From contig CATLIJ010000012.1 of the NCBI GenBank assembly GCA_949948825.1, positions 1-18,815 on the forward strand: a stretch of DNA of 18,815 nt, given 5' to 3'. The stretch is from an uncultured Clostridiaceae bacterium. GTDB taxonomy: Bacteria > Bacillota > Clostridia > Lachnospirales > Lachnospiraceae. The position numbers and the translations under genes were made by a program. Position 1 is the stretch's first letter; every line of letters begins with the position of its first letter. The notes beneath the pieces are model-generated. The model ran no database searches and was not told the origin of the DNA. It worked only from the letters and a program-made list of their open reading frames with translations. This document shows positions 1 to 7,014 of this stretch, piece after piece.

Positions 1-264
1 GCGGCTGTGCCGGAGGATTTGAAGGGAAGTTCCTTTGCGGAAGGGGTGGAGATGATCTACAAGCAGTTTATCAAGACTCTGGAGGACGCAGGAGTGGAAG
101 CCATTGAGGCGGTAGGACAGCAGTTTAATCCGGACCTGCACAATGCGGTTATGCACATTGATGATGAAGCATATGGGGAAAATGAGATCTCCCAGGAGCT
201 TCAAAAGGGCTATAAGTACCGGGGCGCCGTTGTAAGGCACAGCATGGTACAGGTGGCTAATTAA
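1..264 (+). CDS. grpE: GrpE nucleotide exchange factor, C-terminal part (5' end outside the window)
   Basis: GrpE releases ADP from DnaK and so drives the cytoplasmic Hsp70 cycle. The reading frame is open from base 1, so the gene starts upstream. The visible 87 codons (A-A-V-P-E-D-L-K onward) cover the end of the long helix and the C-terminal beta domain. Family-typical stretches are the 'GVEAIEAVGQQFNPDLHNAV' region, 'MHIDDEAYGENEI' and 'LQKGYKYRGAVVRHSMVQVAN'. The stop is followed after only 44 nt by dnaK, with no terminator between, which fits one grpE-dnaK transcript. The usual heat-shock operator (CIRCE) and hrcA would lie upstream and are not visible. Assignment is secure from sequence and neighbours. 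Confidence 0.95.
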   Translation, partial: AAVPEDLKGSSFAEGVEMIYKQFIKTLEDAGVEAIEAVGQQFNPDLHNAVMHIDDEAYGENEISQELQKGYKYRGAVVRHSMVQVAN

Positions 265-308
265 TAAGGGAAACACTTTTATTGGCAAATATATAGGAGG
301 AAAAAACT

Positions 309-2186
309 ATGAGCAAGATTATTGGTATTGATTTAGGTACAACAAACAGCTGTGTTGCTGTTATGGAGGGTGGAAAACCAGTGGTAATTCCGAACCAGGA
401 AGGTTCCCGGACCACACCGTCTGTAGTGGCATTTACAAAGACCGGCGAACGTCTGGTAGGCGAACCTGCCAAACGTCAGGCAGTGACTAATGCAGACCGC
501 ACCATCGCGTCCATTAAGCGTCATATGGGAAGCGATTACAAGGTGAGCATTGATGGCAAGAGCTATACGCCTCAGGAGATTTCTGCCATGATTTTGCAGA
601 AGCTGAAGGCAGATGCAGAAGCTTACCTGGGAGAAAAGGTAACTGAGGCAGTGATTACGGTTCCGGCTTATTTTAATGATGCTCAGCGTCAGGCCACCAA
701 GGACGCAGGCAAGATTGCCGGCCTGGATGTAAAGCGGATTATTAATGAGCCTACGGCAGCTGCCCTTGCTTATGGCCTTGACAATGAAAAAGAACAGAAG
801 ATTATGGTATATGACCTGGGCGGCGGCACGTTTGATGTGTCTCTCATTGAGATTGGGGACGGTGTGATTGAAGTGCTTTCCACCAATGGCGACACCCGCT
901 TGGGTGGCGATGATTTTGATAACCGGATCAGCCAATGGCTGGTGGATGAGTTTAAGAAGGCAGAGGGTGTGGATCTGTCTGGTGACAAGATGGCCATGCA
1001 GAGATTGAAGGAAGCGGCTGAGAAGGCCAAGAAGGAGCTTTCCACAGCTACCACCACGAACATTAACCTGCCCTTTATCACAGCCAATGCAGAAGGACCC
1101 AAGCATCTGGATATGAATTTGAGCAGAGCCAAATTTGACGAGCTCACCCATGACCTGGTGGAGCGGACCGGAGTTCCGGTACAGAATGCATTGAGAGATG
1201 GCGGTGTCACAACATCTGAGCTTGGCAAGGTGCTGTTGGTAGGCGGCTCCACCCGTATGATTGCTGCTCAGGATAAGGTAAAACAGATGTCCGGCAAGGA
1301 GCCGAGCAAATCTTTGAACCCGGATGAGTGTGTGGCAATCGGCGCAGCCATTCAGGGCGGTAAGCTGGCAGGAGATGCAGGAGCCGGAGACATTCTGCTT
1401 CTGGATGTGACTCCTCTGTCCCTGTCCATTGAGACCCAGGGAGGCATTGCCACCAGACTGATTGAGAGAAATACCACGATTCCCACCAAGAAGAGCCAGA
1501 TTTTCTCCACTGCCGCAGACAATCAGACAGCTGTGGATATTCATGTGGTTCAGGGTGAACGTGAATTTGCCAGAGACAACAAGACCCTCGGCCAGTTCCG
1601 TCTGGATGGGATTCCGCCGGCAAGAAGAGGCGTTCCTCAGATTGAAGTTACCTTTGACATTGATGCCAATGGTATTGTAAATGTATCTGCAAAGGATATG
1701 GGTACTGGAAGAGAGCAGCATATTACCATTACTTCTGGATCTAACATGTCTGATTCAGATATTGAGAAGGCAGTTCGTGAGGCAGCTGAGTTTGAAGCTC
1801 AGGATAAGAAGAAAAAAGAAGGCATTGACGCCAGAAATGATGCAGATGCCATGGTATTCCAGACTGAGAAGGCATTGGAGGAAGTGGGAGATAAGCTTGA
1901 TGCCAATGACAAGGCTGCTGTGGAGGCAGAGCTGAATGCCCTGAAGGAAGCCATTAACCGGGCTCCCATTGATCAGATGACAGATGCTCAGGTAGAAGAC
2001 ATTAAGGCAGGCAAGGAAAAGCTGATGACCAGCGCTCAGGCATTGTTTGCAAAAATGTATGAATCCTCTCAGGCAGCCGGAGCCGGAGCAGGCGCTCAGG
2101 GAGCAGGTCCGGACATGAATACAGCAGGCGCCCAGGGAGCTGCTCCTGAGGATGATGTGATTGACGGTGATTTTAAGGAAGTATAA
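309..2186 (+). CDS. dnaK: Hsp70 chaperone DnaK
   Basis: This is the ATP-dependent cytoplasmic chaperone that folds and protects proteins together with GrpE and DnaJ. The 625 residues are a normal length. The N-terminal nucleotide-binding domain shows the phosphate-1 loop GIDLGTTNS (6-14), VPAYFNDAQRQAT (118-130), NEPTAAALAYGL (146-157), the phosphate-2 motif DLGGGTFDVSL (169-179) and VGGSTR near residue 313. The interdomain linker LLLDVTPLSL lies near 362-372. The substrate-binding domain follows, then a Gly/Ala/Gln-rich tail and the conserved end VIDGDFKEV. The ATG at 309 has an AGGAGG eight bases upstream (295-300) and begins directly with the family N-terminus. A palindromic, terminator-like hairpin separates it from dnaJ. 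Confidence 0.98.
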   Translation: MSKIIGIDLGTTNSCVAVMEGGKPVVIPNQEGSRTTPSVVAFTKTGERLVGEPAKRQAVTNADRTIASIKRHMGSDYKVSIDGKSYTPQEISAMILQKLKADAEAYLGEKVTEAVITVPAYFNDAQRQATKDAGKIAGLDVKRIINEPTAAALAYGLDNEKEQKIMVYDLGGGTFDVSLIEIGDGVIEVLSTNGDTRLGGDDFDNRISQWLVDEFKKAEGVDLSGDKMAMQRLKEAAEKAKKELSTATTTNINLPFITANAEGPKHLDMNLSRAKFDELTHDLVERTGVPVQNALRDGGVTTSELGKVLLVGGSTRMIAAQDKVKQMSGKEPSKSLNPDECVAIGAAIQGGKLAGDAGAGDILLLDVTPLSLSIETQGGIATRLIERNTTIPTKKSQIFSTAADNQTAVDIHVVQGEREFARDNKTLGQFRLDGIPPARRGVPQIEVTFDIDANGIVNVSAKDMGTGREQHITITSGSNMSDSDIEKAVREAAEFEAQDKKKKEGIDARNDADAMVFQTEKALEEVGDKLDANDKAAVEAELNALKEAINRAPIDQMTDAQVEDIKAGKEKLMTSAQALFAKMYESSQAAGAGAGAQGAGPDMNTAGAQGAAPEDDVIDGDFKEV

Positions 2187-2241
2187 GACGCAGTAAGCGG
2201 ACAGCGCAGAAAAGGCTGGTACAGTCGGCAAAGCTCCTGTG

Positions 2242-2288
2242 CCAGGAAACAGCCACAAAGTCGGTTTGTGGCTGTTTCCTGGGGGCTT
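2242..2288 (+). terminator. Long hairpin between dnaK and dnaJ, probable (partial) terminator
   Basis: An 18-bp perfect stem (2242-2259 pairing with 2265-2282, core CAGGAAACAGCCACAAA) closes a 5-nt loop. It is followed by GGGGCTTTTG rather than a clean T tract. It lies 56 nt after the dnaK stop. The weak T tract suggests partial termination or an RNA-stabilising end that would make more dnaK than dnaJ mRNA. That consequence is inference. Confidence 0.7.
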
Positions 2289-2319
2289 TTGACTGTGACA
2301 GCCGTTTTACGCGTATACA
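2289..2319 (+). promoter_or_regulatory. Possible weak promoter for dnaJ
   Basis: A TTGACT (2289-2294) is followed by TATACA (2314-2319), but the spacing is 19 bp, longer than the 17-bp optimum of sigma-A promoters. It sits just after the dnaK hairpin and 48 nt before the dnaJ start, so it could give dnaJ some independent transcription. Weakly supported. Confidence 0.3.
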
Positions 2320-2367
2320 TTACCTTGTCTGAACAGTAATGATACATTTAAGAAGTTGGAGGAGACC

Positions 2368-3510
2368 ATGGCAGAGAGCAAGAGAGATTATTATGAAGTC
2401 CTGGGCGTCCCGAAGAACGCGGATGATGCTGCTCTGAAGAAGGCATATCGTGTCCTTGCCAAAAAGTATCATCCGGACAGCAATCCGGGAGATGCAGAGG
2501 CTGAGAGAAAGTTTAAGGAGGCGTCTGAGGCATATAGCGTATTAAGTGACCCGGATAAGCGGCGGCAGTATGATCAGTTTGGCCATGCGGCTTTTGACGG
2601 AGGCGCTGGAGGCGGCGGTTTTGGCGGCTTTGATTTCACTGGTGATATGGGCGATATTTTCGGTGATATTTTCGGAGATATTTTTGGCGGCGGCAGAAGC
2701 CGCAGCAGCCAGTACAACGGCCCTATGCGGGGAGCCAATGTGAGGACAGCGATCCGCATTACCTTTGAGGAGGCTGTGTTTGGCTGTGAGAAGGAGATTG
2801 AGATTAATTATAAGGAGGAGTGCTCCAAATGCCACGGCACAGGAGCCAAGGCTGGTACATCCCCGGAGACCTGTCCCAAATGTAATGGCAAAGGGAAGAT
2901 CATGTATACACAGCAGTCGTTTTTTGGTCAGGTGCAGAATGTGCAGACCTGTCCGGAATGCGGCGGAAAAGGAAAGGTGATCCGTGAAAAGTGTTCGGAC
3001 TGTTACGGAACCGGCTATGTGACCCGAAAGAAGAAATTCAGAGTAACGATTCCAGGAGGAATTGACAACGGGCAGAGCGTGCGCTGTCCGGGAGGAGGAG
3101 AGCCGGGAGCCAATGGAGGCGAACGGGGAGATTTGCTGGTGGAGGCAGTAGTGTCTCAGCATCCTACCTTTAAGCGTCAGGAGACCAATATTTATTCTAC
3201 GGTTGCCATCACCTTTGCCACAGCAGCTTTGGGTGGTCCGATTCGGATTAAGACTGTGGATGGTGAGGTGGAGTACGAGGTAAAACCGGGTACTCAGACG
3301 GATACCAGAGTGCGCCTGAAGGGAAAAGGAGTGCCGTCTCTGCGGGCAAGAGGAGTCCGGGGAGATCATTATGTTACATTGGTGGTTCAGGTTCCTGAGC
3401 GGATGAACGAGGCTCAGAAGGAGGCCCTGCGGCATTTTGATGCAGCTATGCGGGGAGAAAAAGTAGATACCGGAGAGAAACCCCGAAAGAAAGGGCTGTT
3501 TAACAAATAG
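2368..3510 (+). CDS. dnaJ: Hsp40 co-chaperone DnaJ
   Basis: DnaJ delivers unfolded proteins to DnaK and stimulates its ATPase. The 380-residue protein has the J domain with HPD at 35-37, then a G/F-rich linker containing a triplicated D-I-F unit (GDIFGDIFGDIFGGG). Next is the zinc-binding domain with four CxxCxGxG repeats starting at Cys152, 169, 195 and 209. The C-terminal peptide-binding domains end in a basic KPRKKGLFNK tail. This is a complete type I DnaJ. I chose the ATG at 2368 because GGAGG (2358-2362) sits five bases ahead of it and the protein then starts MAESKRDYYEVLGV. An in-frame TTG at 2356 overlaps that ribosome site and is unlikely. A strong terminator follows. Confidence 0.97.
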   Translation: MAESKRDYYEVLGVPKNADDAALKKAYRVLAKKYHPDSNPGDAEAERKFKEASEAYSVLSDPDKRRQYDQFGHAAFDGGAGGGGFGGFDFTGDMGDIFGDIFGDIFGGGRSRSSQYNGPMRGANVRTAIRITFEEAVFGCEKEIEINYKEECSKCHGTGAKAGTSPETCPKCNGKGKIMYTQQSFFGQVQNVQTCPECGGKGKVIREKCSDCYGTGYVTRKKKFRVTIPGGIDNGQSVRCPGGGEPGANGGERGDLLVEAVVSQHPTFKRQETNIYSTVAITFATAALGGPIRIKTVDGEVEYEVKPGTQTDTRVRLKGKGVPSLRARGVRGDHYVTLVVQVPERMNEAQKEALRHFDAAMRGEKVDTGEKPRKKGLFNK

Positions 3511-3535
3511 AGTGTAAAAGATTTTGTATAAAGGG

Positions 3536-3573
3536 AAAAGAGCCGTCTCGTGTTGTCACGAGACGGCTCTTTT
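3536..3573 (+). terminator. Rho-independent terminator after dnaJ
   Basis: A 17-bp perfect stem (3536-3552 with 3557-3573; core GAGCCGTCTCGTG) closes a TTGT loop, with the T run forming the end of the right arm. It lies 25 nt after the dnaJ stop and ends the chaperone operon. Confidence 0.93.
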
Positions 3574-3832
3574 GGTTGCAACCCTAATTTTTAAGGTTTT
3601 TTTGAAAAAGGCCGCATCCCACTTGAAAAACATGGCGGTGTGTGTGATGGAATTGTAATGCATCAAGGAATTTCGTTTACTTGATTTTTGTTTTTTTTAT
3701 TTTTGCCTTGTTTTTCTCGCGGAAATTGACTCTTTTCATCATCCGTTCAATAGGTTAATGCAGTGGGGGAGAGTTTTATTGCATGGAGTTATAAATTTTT
3801 TTTAATTTATTTAAAATTGTTTCTGAAGGGTC

Positions 3833-3970
3833 GCTCCGGAGAGGGAAGGGAACGTCTTCTGACGCGCTCTCGCTCCGTTTTTCACGTAGCGGTGCTAAGG
3901 CTGCAAAATACGCAGCCTAAGTACCGACGTGAAAAGAGGGTCTTCAGACGTTCCCTTCCCTCTCCGGAGC
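3833..3970 (+). repeat. Palindromic structured element, copy A
   Basis: This is a ~138-nt imperfect palindrome starting GCTCCGGAGAGGG and ending CCCTCTCCGGAGC. The outer 25-nt arms (3833-3857 and 3946-3970) are perfectly complementary. Inside are unequal unpaired segments: TCTGACGCGCTCTCGCTCCG on the left and GAGGGTCTTC on the right. Next comes an inner stem TTTTCACGT/ACGTGAAAA, then CGGT/ACCG, and an apical hairpin AGGCTGC-AAAATAC-GCAGCCT. A second copy lies in opposite orientation at 4068-4204. It is not followed by a T tract, so it is not an ordinary terminator. I do not recognise the family. It could encode a structured RNA, or be a mobile palindromic DNA element (MITE- or REP-like) recognised as a hairpin. 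Confidence 0.85.
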
Positions 3971-4067
3971 TACGTTACTGGAATGAGTTTTGGTAATTTT
4001 AAATAGGAAGGGCGCTCGGGTTTATTACAGTGAAAGGCTATTATAACTCAAATGTGCCAAAAGTGTA

Positions 4068-4204
4068 GCTTCAAAGAGAGGGGGAACGTCTGAAGACCCT
4101 CTTTCCACGTCGGCACTTAGGCGCTGTTTTTCAGGCGCCTTAGTACCGCTACGTGGAAAACGGAGCGAGAGCGCGTCAGAAGACGTTCCCCCTCTCTTTG
4201 AAGC
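4068..4204 (-). repeat. Palindromic structured element, copy B (inverted relative to A)
   Basis: This is a ~137-nt copy of the element at 3833-3970, read on the minus strand. Its 24-nt outer arms (4068-4091 and 4181-4204; GCTTCAAAGAGAG...) are again perfectly complementary, although they differ in sequence from the arms of copy A. The unpaired segments TCTGACGCGCTCTCGCTCCG and GAGGGTCTTC are identical to copy A. The inner stem reads TTTTCCACGT/ACGTGGAAA, a compensated change from A. The apex is AGGCGC/GCGCCT with a different loop. Conserved loops with covarying stems point to a structure under selection, or to arm correction by template switching. Confidence 0.85.
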
Positions 4205-4339
4205 GGACCTAATGAAATAAATTAATTATTTGCTTATTATATTTTATTATATATAATTATTAATAAAAATAATAAGTAAGCCTGCTCCTTTTCAGAAGTC
4301 TGATTTTGAATAAAAAATTCACAATTTGAATATGGTAGT

Positions 4340-4527
4340 TTTGGGAAATCGGGGTTGTTTCTTTTGGGGGGATGGGGGTGGATTTGTTCTTTTGGAGATA
4401 CAAGATGGGAAAATTGTTTTTTTGGGTGTGCATGGCCGGACAGGATTGTTTTTTGGGAGATACATGATTCCTGGGATTGTTTTTTAGGGGAAACAGGAAG
4501 GAAATTGTTGTTTTTTAGGGGAAACAT
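4340..4527 (+). repeat. Degenerate ~30-bp G/T-rich tandem array
   Basis: A unit beginning TTGTTTTTTgGGGgaTACAtG recurs with starts at about 4355, 4384, 4414, 4446, 4477 and 4505/4508, i.e. spacings of 28-32 bp. The + strand is nearly free of C. The left end has four G runs (4343-4345, 4351-4354, 4366-4371, 4374-4378). Unit length is not a fixed multiple of three, so it is not a coding repeat, although a shadow frame on the minus strand spells a loose 10-residue repeat. Function unknown. Confidence 0.6.
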
Positions 4528-4653
4528 GAGGAAGGGGCAGAGAATGGGGTTTGTTAATAAATAGACAAGAAAATGGTGATTTTGGCAGGATTTAGGTATG
4601 GTTTTTGACAGATGTTTTAGAAAATTTACTAAGAGTTAAAGAAAAATTTCCAA

Positions 4654-4682
4654 TTGTAACCCTTTCTTAATTATGTTATACT
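4654..4682 (+). promoter_or_regulatory. Promoter of the rnf operon
   Basis: The -35 TTGTAA (4654-4659), a 17-bp spacer and the extended -10 TGTTATACT (4674-4682) form a good housekeeping sigma-A promoter. Transcription should start near 4689, giving a leader of about 60 nt before rnfC. Confidence 0.8.
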
Positions 4683-4690
4683 GTACAAGA

Positions 4691-4712
4691 TGACAAATCG
4701 ATGTTTTTGTCA
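4691..4712 (+). promoter_or_regulatory. Inverted repeat in the rnf leader
   Basis: TGACAAA (4691-4697) and TTTGTCA (4706-4712) form a 7-bp dyad around an 8-nt centre, at or just after the predicted rnf transcription start. It could be a repressor operator or a small leader hairpin. It does not match the Rex consensus, and I cannot name a regulator. Confidence 0.4.
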
Positions 4713-4751
4713 AAAAGAGAAAGAAAATGAATAGAAAGAGGGTAAAGGTAG

Positions 4752-6077
4752 ATGGGATTGGCTACATTTAAAGGCGGCGTTCATCCTTATGAGGGAAAAG
4801 AACTGTCCGAGAACAAGCCCACAAAGGTCCTTATTCCGAAGGGCGACATGGTTTATCCTATGTCTCAGCATATCGGTGCGCCGGCGGCTCCGCTGGTGAA
4901 AAAAGGGGACAAAGTGCTGGCAGGCCAGAAGATTGGCGAAGCAAGCGGATTTATTTCTGCAAATGTCATCTGCTCCGTATCTGGCACGGTTAAGGCGGTT
5001 GAGCCAAGACGTGTGGCAAACGGCGCGATGGTGAATTCCATCGTTGTGGAGAACGATGGTGAGTACCAGACGGTTGAGGGACTGGGAACAGACCGGGACC
5101 CGGCGAAGCTTTCCAAACAGGAGATCCGCGATATTGTGAAGGAAGCAGGCATCGTGGGTCTGGGCGGAGCAGGATTCCCCACACATGTAAAGCTGACACC
5201 CAAGGATGAGAATGCCATTGAGTATGTGCTGGTCAATGCTGCAGAGTGTGAGCCGTATCTGACCAGTGACTACCGGATGATGCTGGAGGAGCCGGAAAAG
5301 CTGGTGGGCGGACTGAAGGTGATGCTGCAGCTTTTTGAGAAGGCAAAAGGTGTGATTGGCATTGAGAACAACAAGCCGGAAGCCATTAAGAAGATGCAGG
5401 AACTGGTGAAGAATGAGCCGCGGATTGAAGTGTGTGAGCTTCAGACCAAGTACCCTCAGGGGGGCGAGCGTTCTCTCATTAATGCGATTACCGGGAGAAA
5501 GGTCAATTCCTCCATGCTGCCTGCAGATGCAGGTTGTATTGTGGACAATGTGGACACAGTGATTGCCATTTATATGGCAGTGTGCAAGACCACGCCATTG
5601 ATGCGCAGGATTGTGACAGTCACTGGAGACGCTGTGGCGAATCCACAGAACTATAATGTAAAGATCGGAACCAATTTTAAGGAGCTGATTGATGCAGCCG
5701 GAGGCTTTAAGACAGAGCCCGAGAAGCTGATTGCAGGCGGTCCCATGATGGGTATGGCGCTGTTTGATCTGGATATTCCCGTGACAAAGACCAATTCGGC
5801 TCTTTTGTGTATGACCAGGGATGAGGTGGCTGCCAATGAGCCTACTCCCTGTATCCGATGCGGCAAGTGCGTCAGTGTCTGCCCCAGCCATATTGTCCCG
5901 GTGATGATGATGAAGGCAGCCTTAAAGGGCGATTGTGAGAAATTCGAGCAGTTAAACGGCATGGAGTGTGTGGAGTGCGGAAGCTGTGCCTTTATCTGTC
6001 CGGCCAAGCGTCCTTTGACTCAGGCATTTAAAGAGATGAGAAAAACGGTTGCAGCAAACCGTAGAAAGAAAGCGTAG
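4752..6077 (+). CDS. rnfC: Rnf complex subunit RnfC (NADH-binding, two [4Fe-4S])
   Basis: RnfC is the peripheral subunit where the Rnf complex exchanges electrons with NAD(H). The 441 residues start with the family signature TFKGGVHPYEGKE. They contain the nucleotide/flavin-binding stretch GLGGAGFPTHVKL (136-148) and NAAECEPYLT (162-171). The C-terminus carries two ferredoxin-type [4Fe-4S] motifs: Cys367/370/373/377 and Cys406/409/412/416. It then ends in a basic tail, so it is the short clostridial form without the long repeat extension of proteobacterial RnfC. The ATG has AGAGGG (4737-4742) nine bases upstream. It is the first gene of rnfCDGEAB; rnfD follows after 13 nt. Confidence 0.96.
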   Translation: MGLATFKGGVHPYEGKELSENKPTKVLIPKGDMVYPMSQHIGAPAAPLVKKGDKVLAGQKIGEASGFISANVICSVSGTVKAVEPRRVANGAMVNSIVVENDGEYQTVEGLGTDRDPAKLSKQEIRDIVKEAGIVGLGGAGFPTHVKLTPKDENAIEYVLVNAAECEPYLTSDYRMMLEEPEKLVGGLKVMLQLFEKAKGVIGIENNKPEAIKKMQELVKNEPRIEVCELQTKYPQGGERSLINAITGRKVNSSMLPADAGCIVDNVDTVIAIYMAVCKTTPLMRRIVTVTGDAVANPQNYNVKIGTNFKELIDAAGGFKTEPEKLIAGGPMMGMALFDLDIPVTKTNSALLCMTRDEVAANEPTPCIRCGKCVSVCPSHIVPVMMMKAALKGDCEKFEQLNGMECVECGSCAFICPAKRPLTQAFKEMRKTVAANRRKKA

Positions 6078-6090
6078 GAGGGGAGAGGTT

Positions 6091-7014
6091 ATGAGCAAAT
6101 TATTAAACGTATCAGCATCCCCGCACGTTCGGAGCAGCGAAACCACCCGCAGCATTATGACGGATGTCTGTATTGCCATGCTGCCGGCAACTGCCTTTGG
6201 CGTATTCCAGTTTGGTTTTCATGCGCTGCTGGTCCTGATCGTTACGGTGGCTGCCTGCGTGCTGAGTGAATATGTATTTCAGAAGATTATGAAGCTGCCG
6301 CTGACAGTTTCCGACATGAGTGCAGTTGTGACAGGAATGATTCTGGCGCTCAATATGCCGGCCAATATTCCTCTGTGGATTCCGGCCCTGGGCGGTATTT
6401 TTGCAATTATTGTGGTCAAACAGCTTTACGGCGGCATTGGACAGAACTTTATGAACCCTGCTCTGGCAGGCCGGTGTTTTCTGCTGATTTCCTTTGCAGG
6501 AAAGATGTCGGATTTTGCCATGGATGGCTGGAGCGGAGCAACTCCTCTGGCACAGTTAAAGGCAGGAGAGACAGTGGATCTGGCTGCCATGTTTATTGGT
6601 AAGATTCCAGGAACCATTGGTGAGGTGTCTGTGATTGCGCTGTTAGTGGGCGGAATTTATCTGGCAGTCCGGAAGGTGATCTCCCTGCGGATTCCGGTTA
6701 CATATATTCTGACCGTGGCAGTATTCGCTTTTATTTTTGGCAAACAGGATATGTCCTATGTGATGGCCCATATCTGTGGCGGCGGCCTGATGTTTGGAGC
6801 TTTCTTTATGGCAACAGACTATGTTACCAGCCCCATCACTCCCAAAGGACAGATTGTATTTGGTGTCCTGCTTGGTATTCTGACCGGGCTGTTCCGTATT
6901 TTCGGCGGCTCTGCAGAAGGCGTTTCCTATGCAATCATTATCAGCAACCTGATGGTTCCGCTGATTGAAAGGTATACCCTTCCCACAGCATTTGGAAAGG
7001 AGGGCAAGAAATGA
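6091..7014 (+). CDS. rnfD: Rnf complex membrane subunit RnfD (covalent FMN)
   Basis: This is an integral membrane subunit of the ion-pumping ferredoxin:NAD+ oxidoreductase, homologous to NqrB. The 307 residues begin MSKLLNVSASPHVRSSETT, as is usual for RnfD, and contain several hydrophobic helices. The motif DGWSGATPLA places the FMN-accepting threonine at Thr151. Other family stretches are GGIGQNFMNPALAGRCFL (114-131) and the ATDYVTSPITPKGQ region. I use the ATG at 6091 because AGGAGGGG (6076-6083) lies just upstream; an earlier in-frame start would run into the end of rnfC. Its stop overlaps the rnfG start (ATGA), implying coupled translation. Confidence 0.96.
   Translation: MSKLLNVSASPHVRSSETTRSIMTDVCIAMLPATAFGVFQFGFHALLVLIVTVAACVLSEYVFQKIMKLPLTVSDMSAVVTGMILALNMPANIPLWIPALGGIFAIIVVKQLYGGIGQNFMNPALAGRCFLLISFAGKMSDFAMDGWSGATPLAQLKAGETVDLAAMFIGKIPGTIGEVSVIALLVGGIYLAVRKVISLRIPVTYILTVAVFAFIFGKQDMSYVMAHICGGGLMFGAFFMATDYVTSPITPKGQIVFGVLLGILTGLFRIFGGSAEGVSYAIIISNLMVPLIERYTLPTAFGKEGKK

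Larger units (their letters stand above)
3574..4653 (+). other. Gene-free region of about 1.1 kb between dnaJ and the rnf promoter
   Basis: No open frame here has a ribosome site, a recognisable protein or coding-like composition. From left to right it holds: an AT-rich stretch with no clear feature (3574-3832); palindromic element A (3833-3970); a 97-nt spacer (3971-4067) with nothing recognised; palindromic element B in the opposite direction (4068-4204); a very AT-rich stretch (about 4210-4290); a G/T-rich degenerate tandem array (about 4340-4527); and AT-rich DNA up to the rnf promoter. Elements and array are listed separately. Confidence 0.7.

Noticed and set aside
333..1721. A 462-codon frame antisense to dnaK, and similar long frames antisense to rnfC (4710-5891) and the ADP-ribose hydrolase gene (17115-18116)
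   Set aside because: They are shadows of conserved genes in a codon-biased genome, with no ribosome sites and non-protein-like sequence.
3726..3756. TTGACT followed by TAGGTT as a promoter reading into the palindromic elements
   Set aside because: The -10 is poor and the spacing is 19 bp; not supported enough to call.
3763..3996. A 77-codon plus-strand frame across palindromic element A
   Set aside because: It reads through the palindrome, whose change pattern keeps pairing rather than codons; no family similarity is visible.
3833..4204. The palindromes as rho-independent terminators or as inverted ends of an insertion sequence
   Set aside because: Neither is followed by a T tract, a strong terminator already ends dnaJ at 3573, and the 97-nt spacer between them cannot hold a transposase.
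4237..4527. A 96-codon minus-strand frame with a loose 10-residue Lys/Gln/Pro/His repeat
   Set aside because: The DNA period varies from 28 to 32 bp, so the frame is not preserved by the repeat unit; there is no ribosome site and no recognisable protein. It is a shadow of the tandem array.
4340..4527. CRISPR array
   Set aside because: Units are near-contiguous degenerate tandem copies without constant repeats and unique spacers, and no cas gene is present.
4355..4564. A 69-codon plus-strand frame rich in Trp, Gly and Phe
   Set aside because: It arises from the G/T-rich array; it has no ribosome site and improbable composition.
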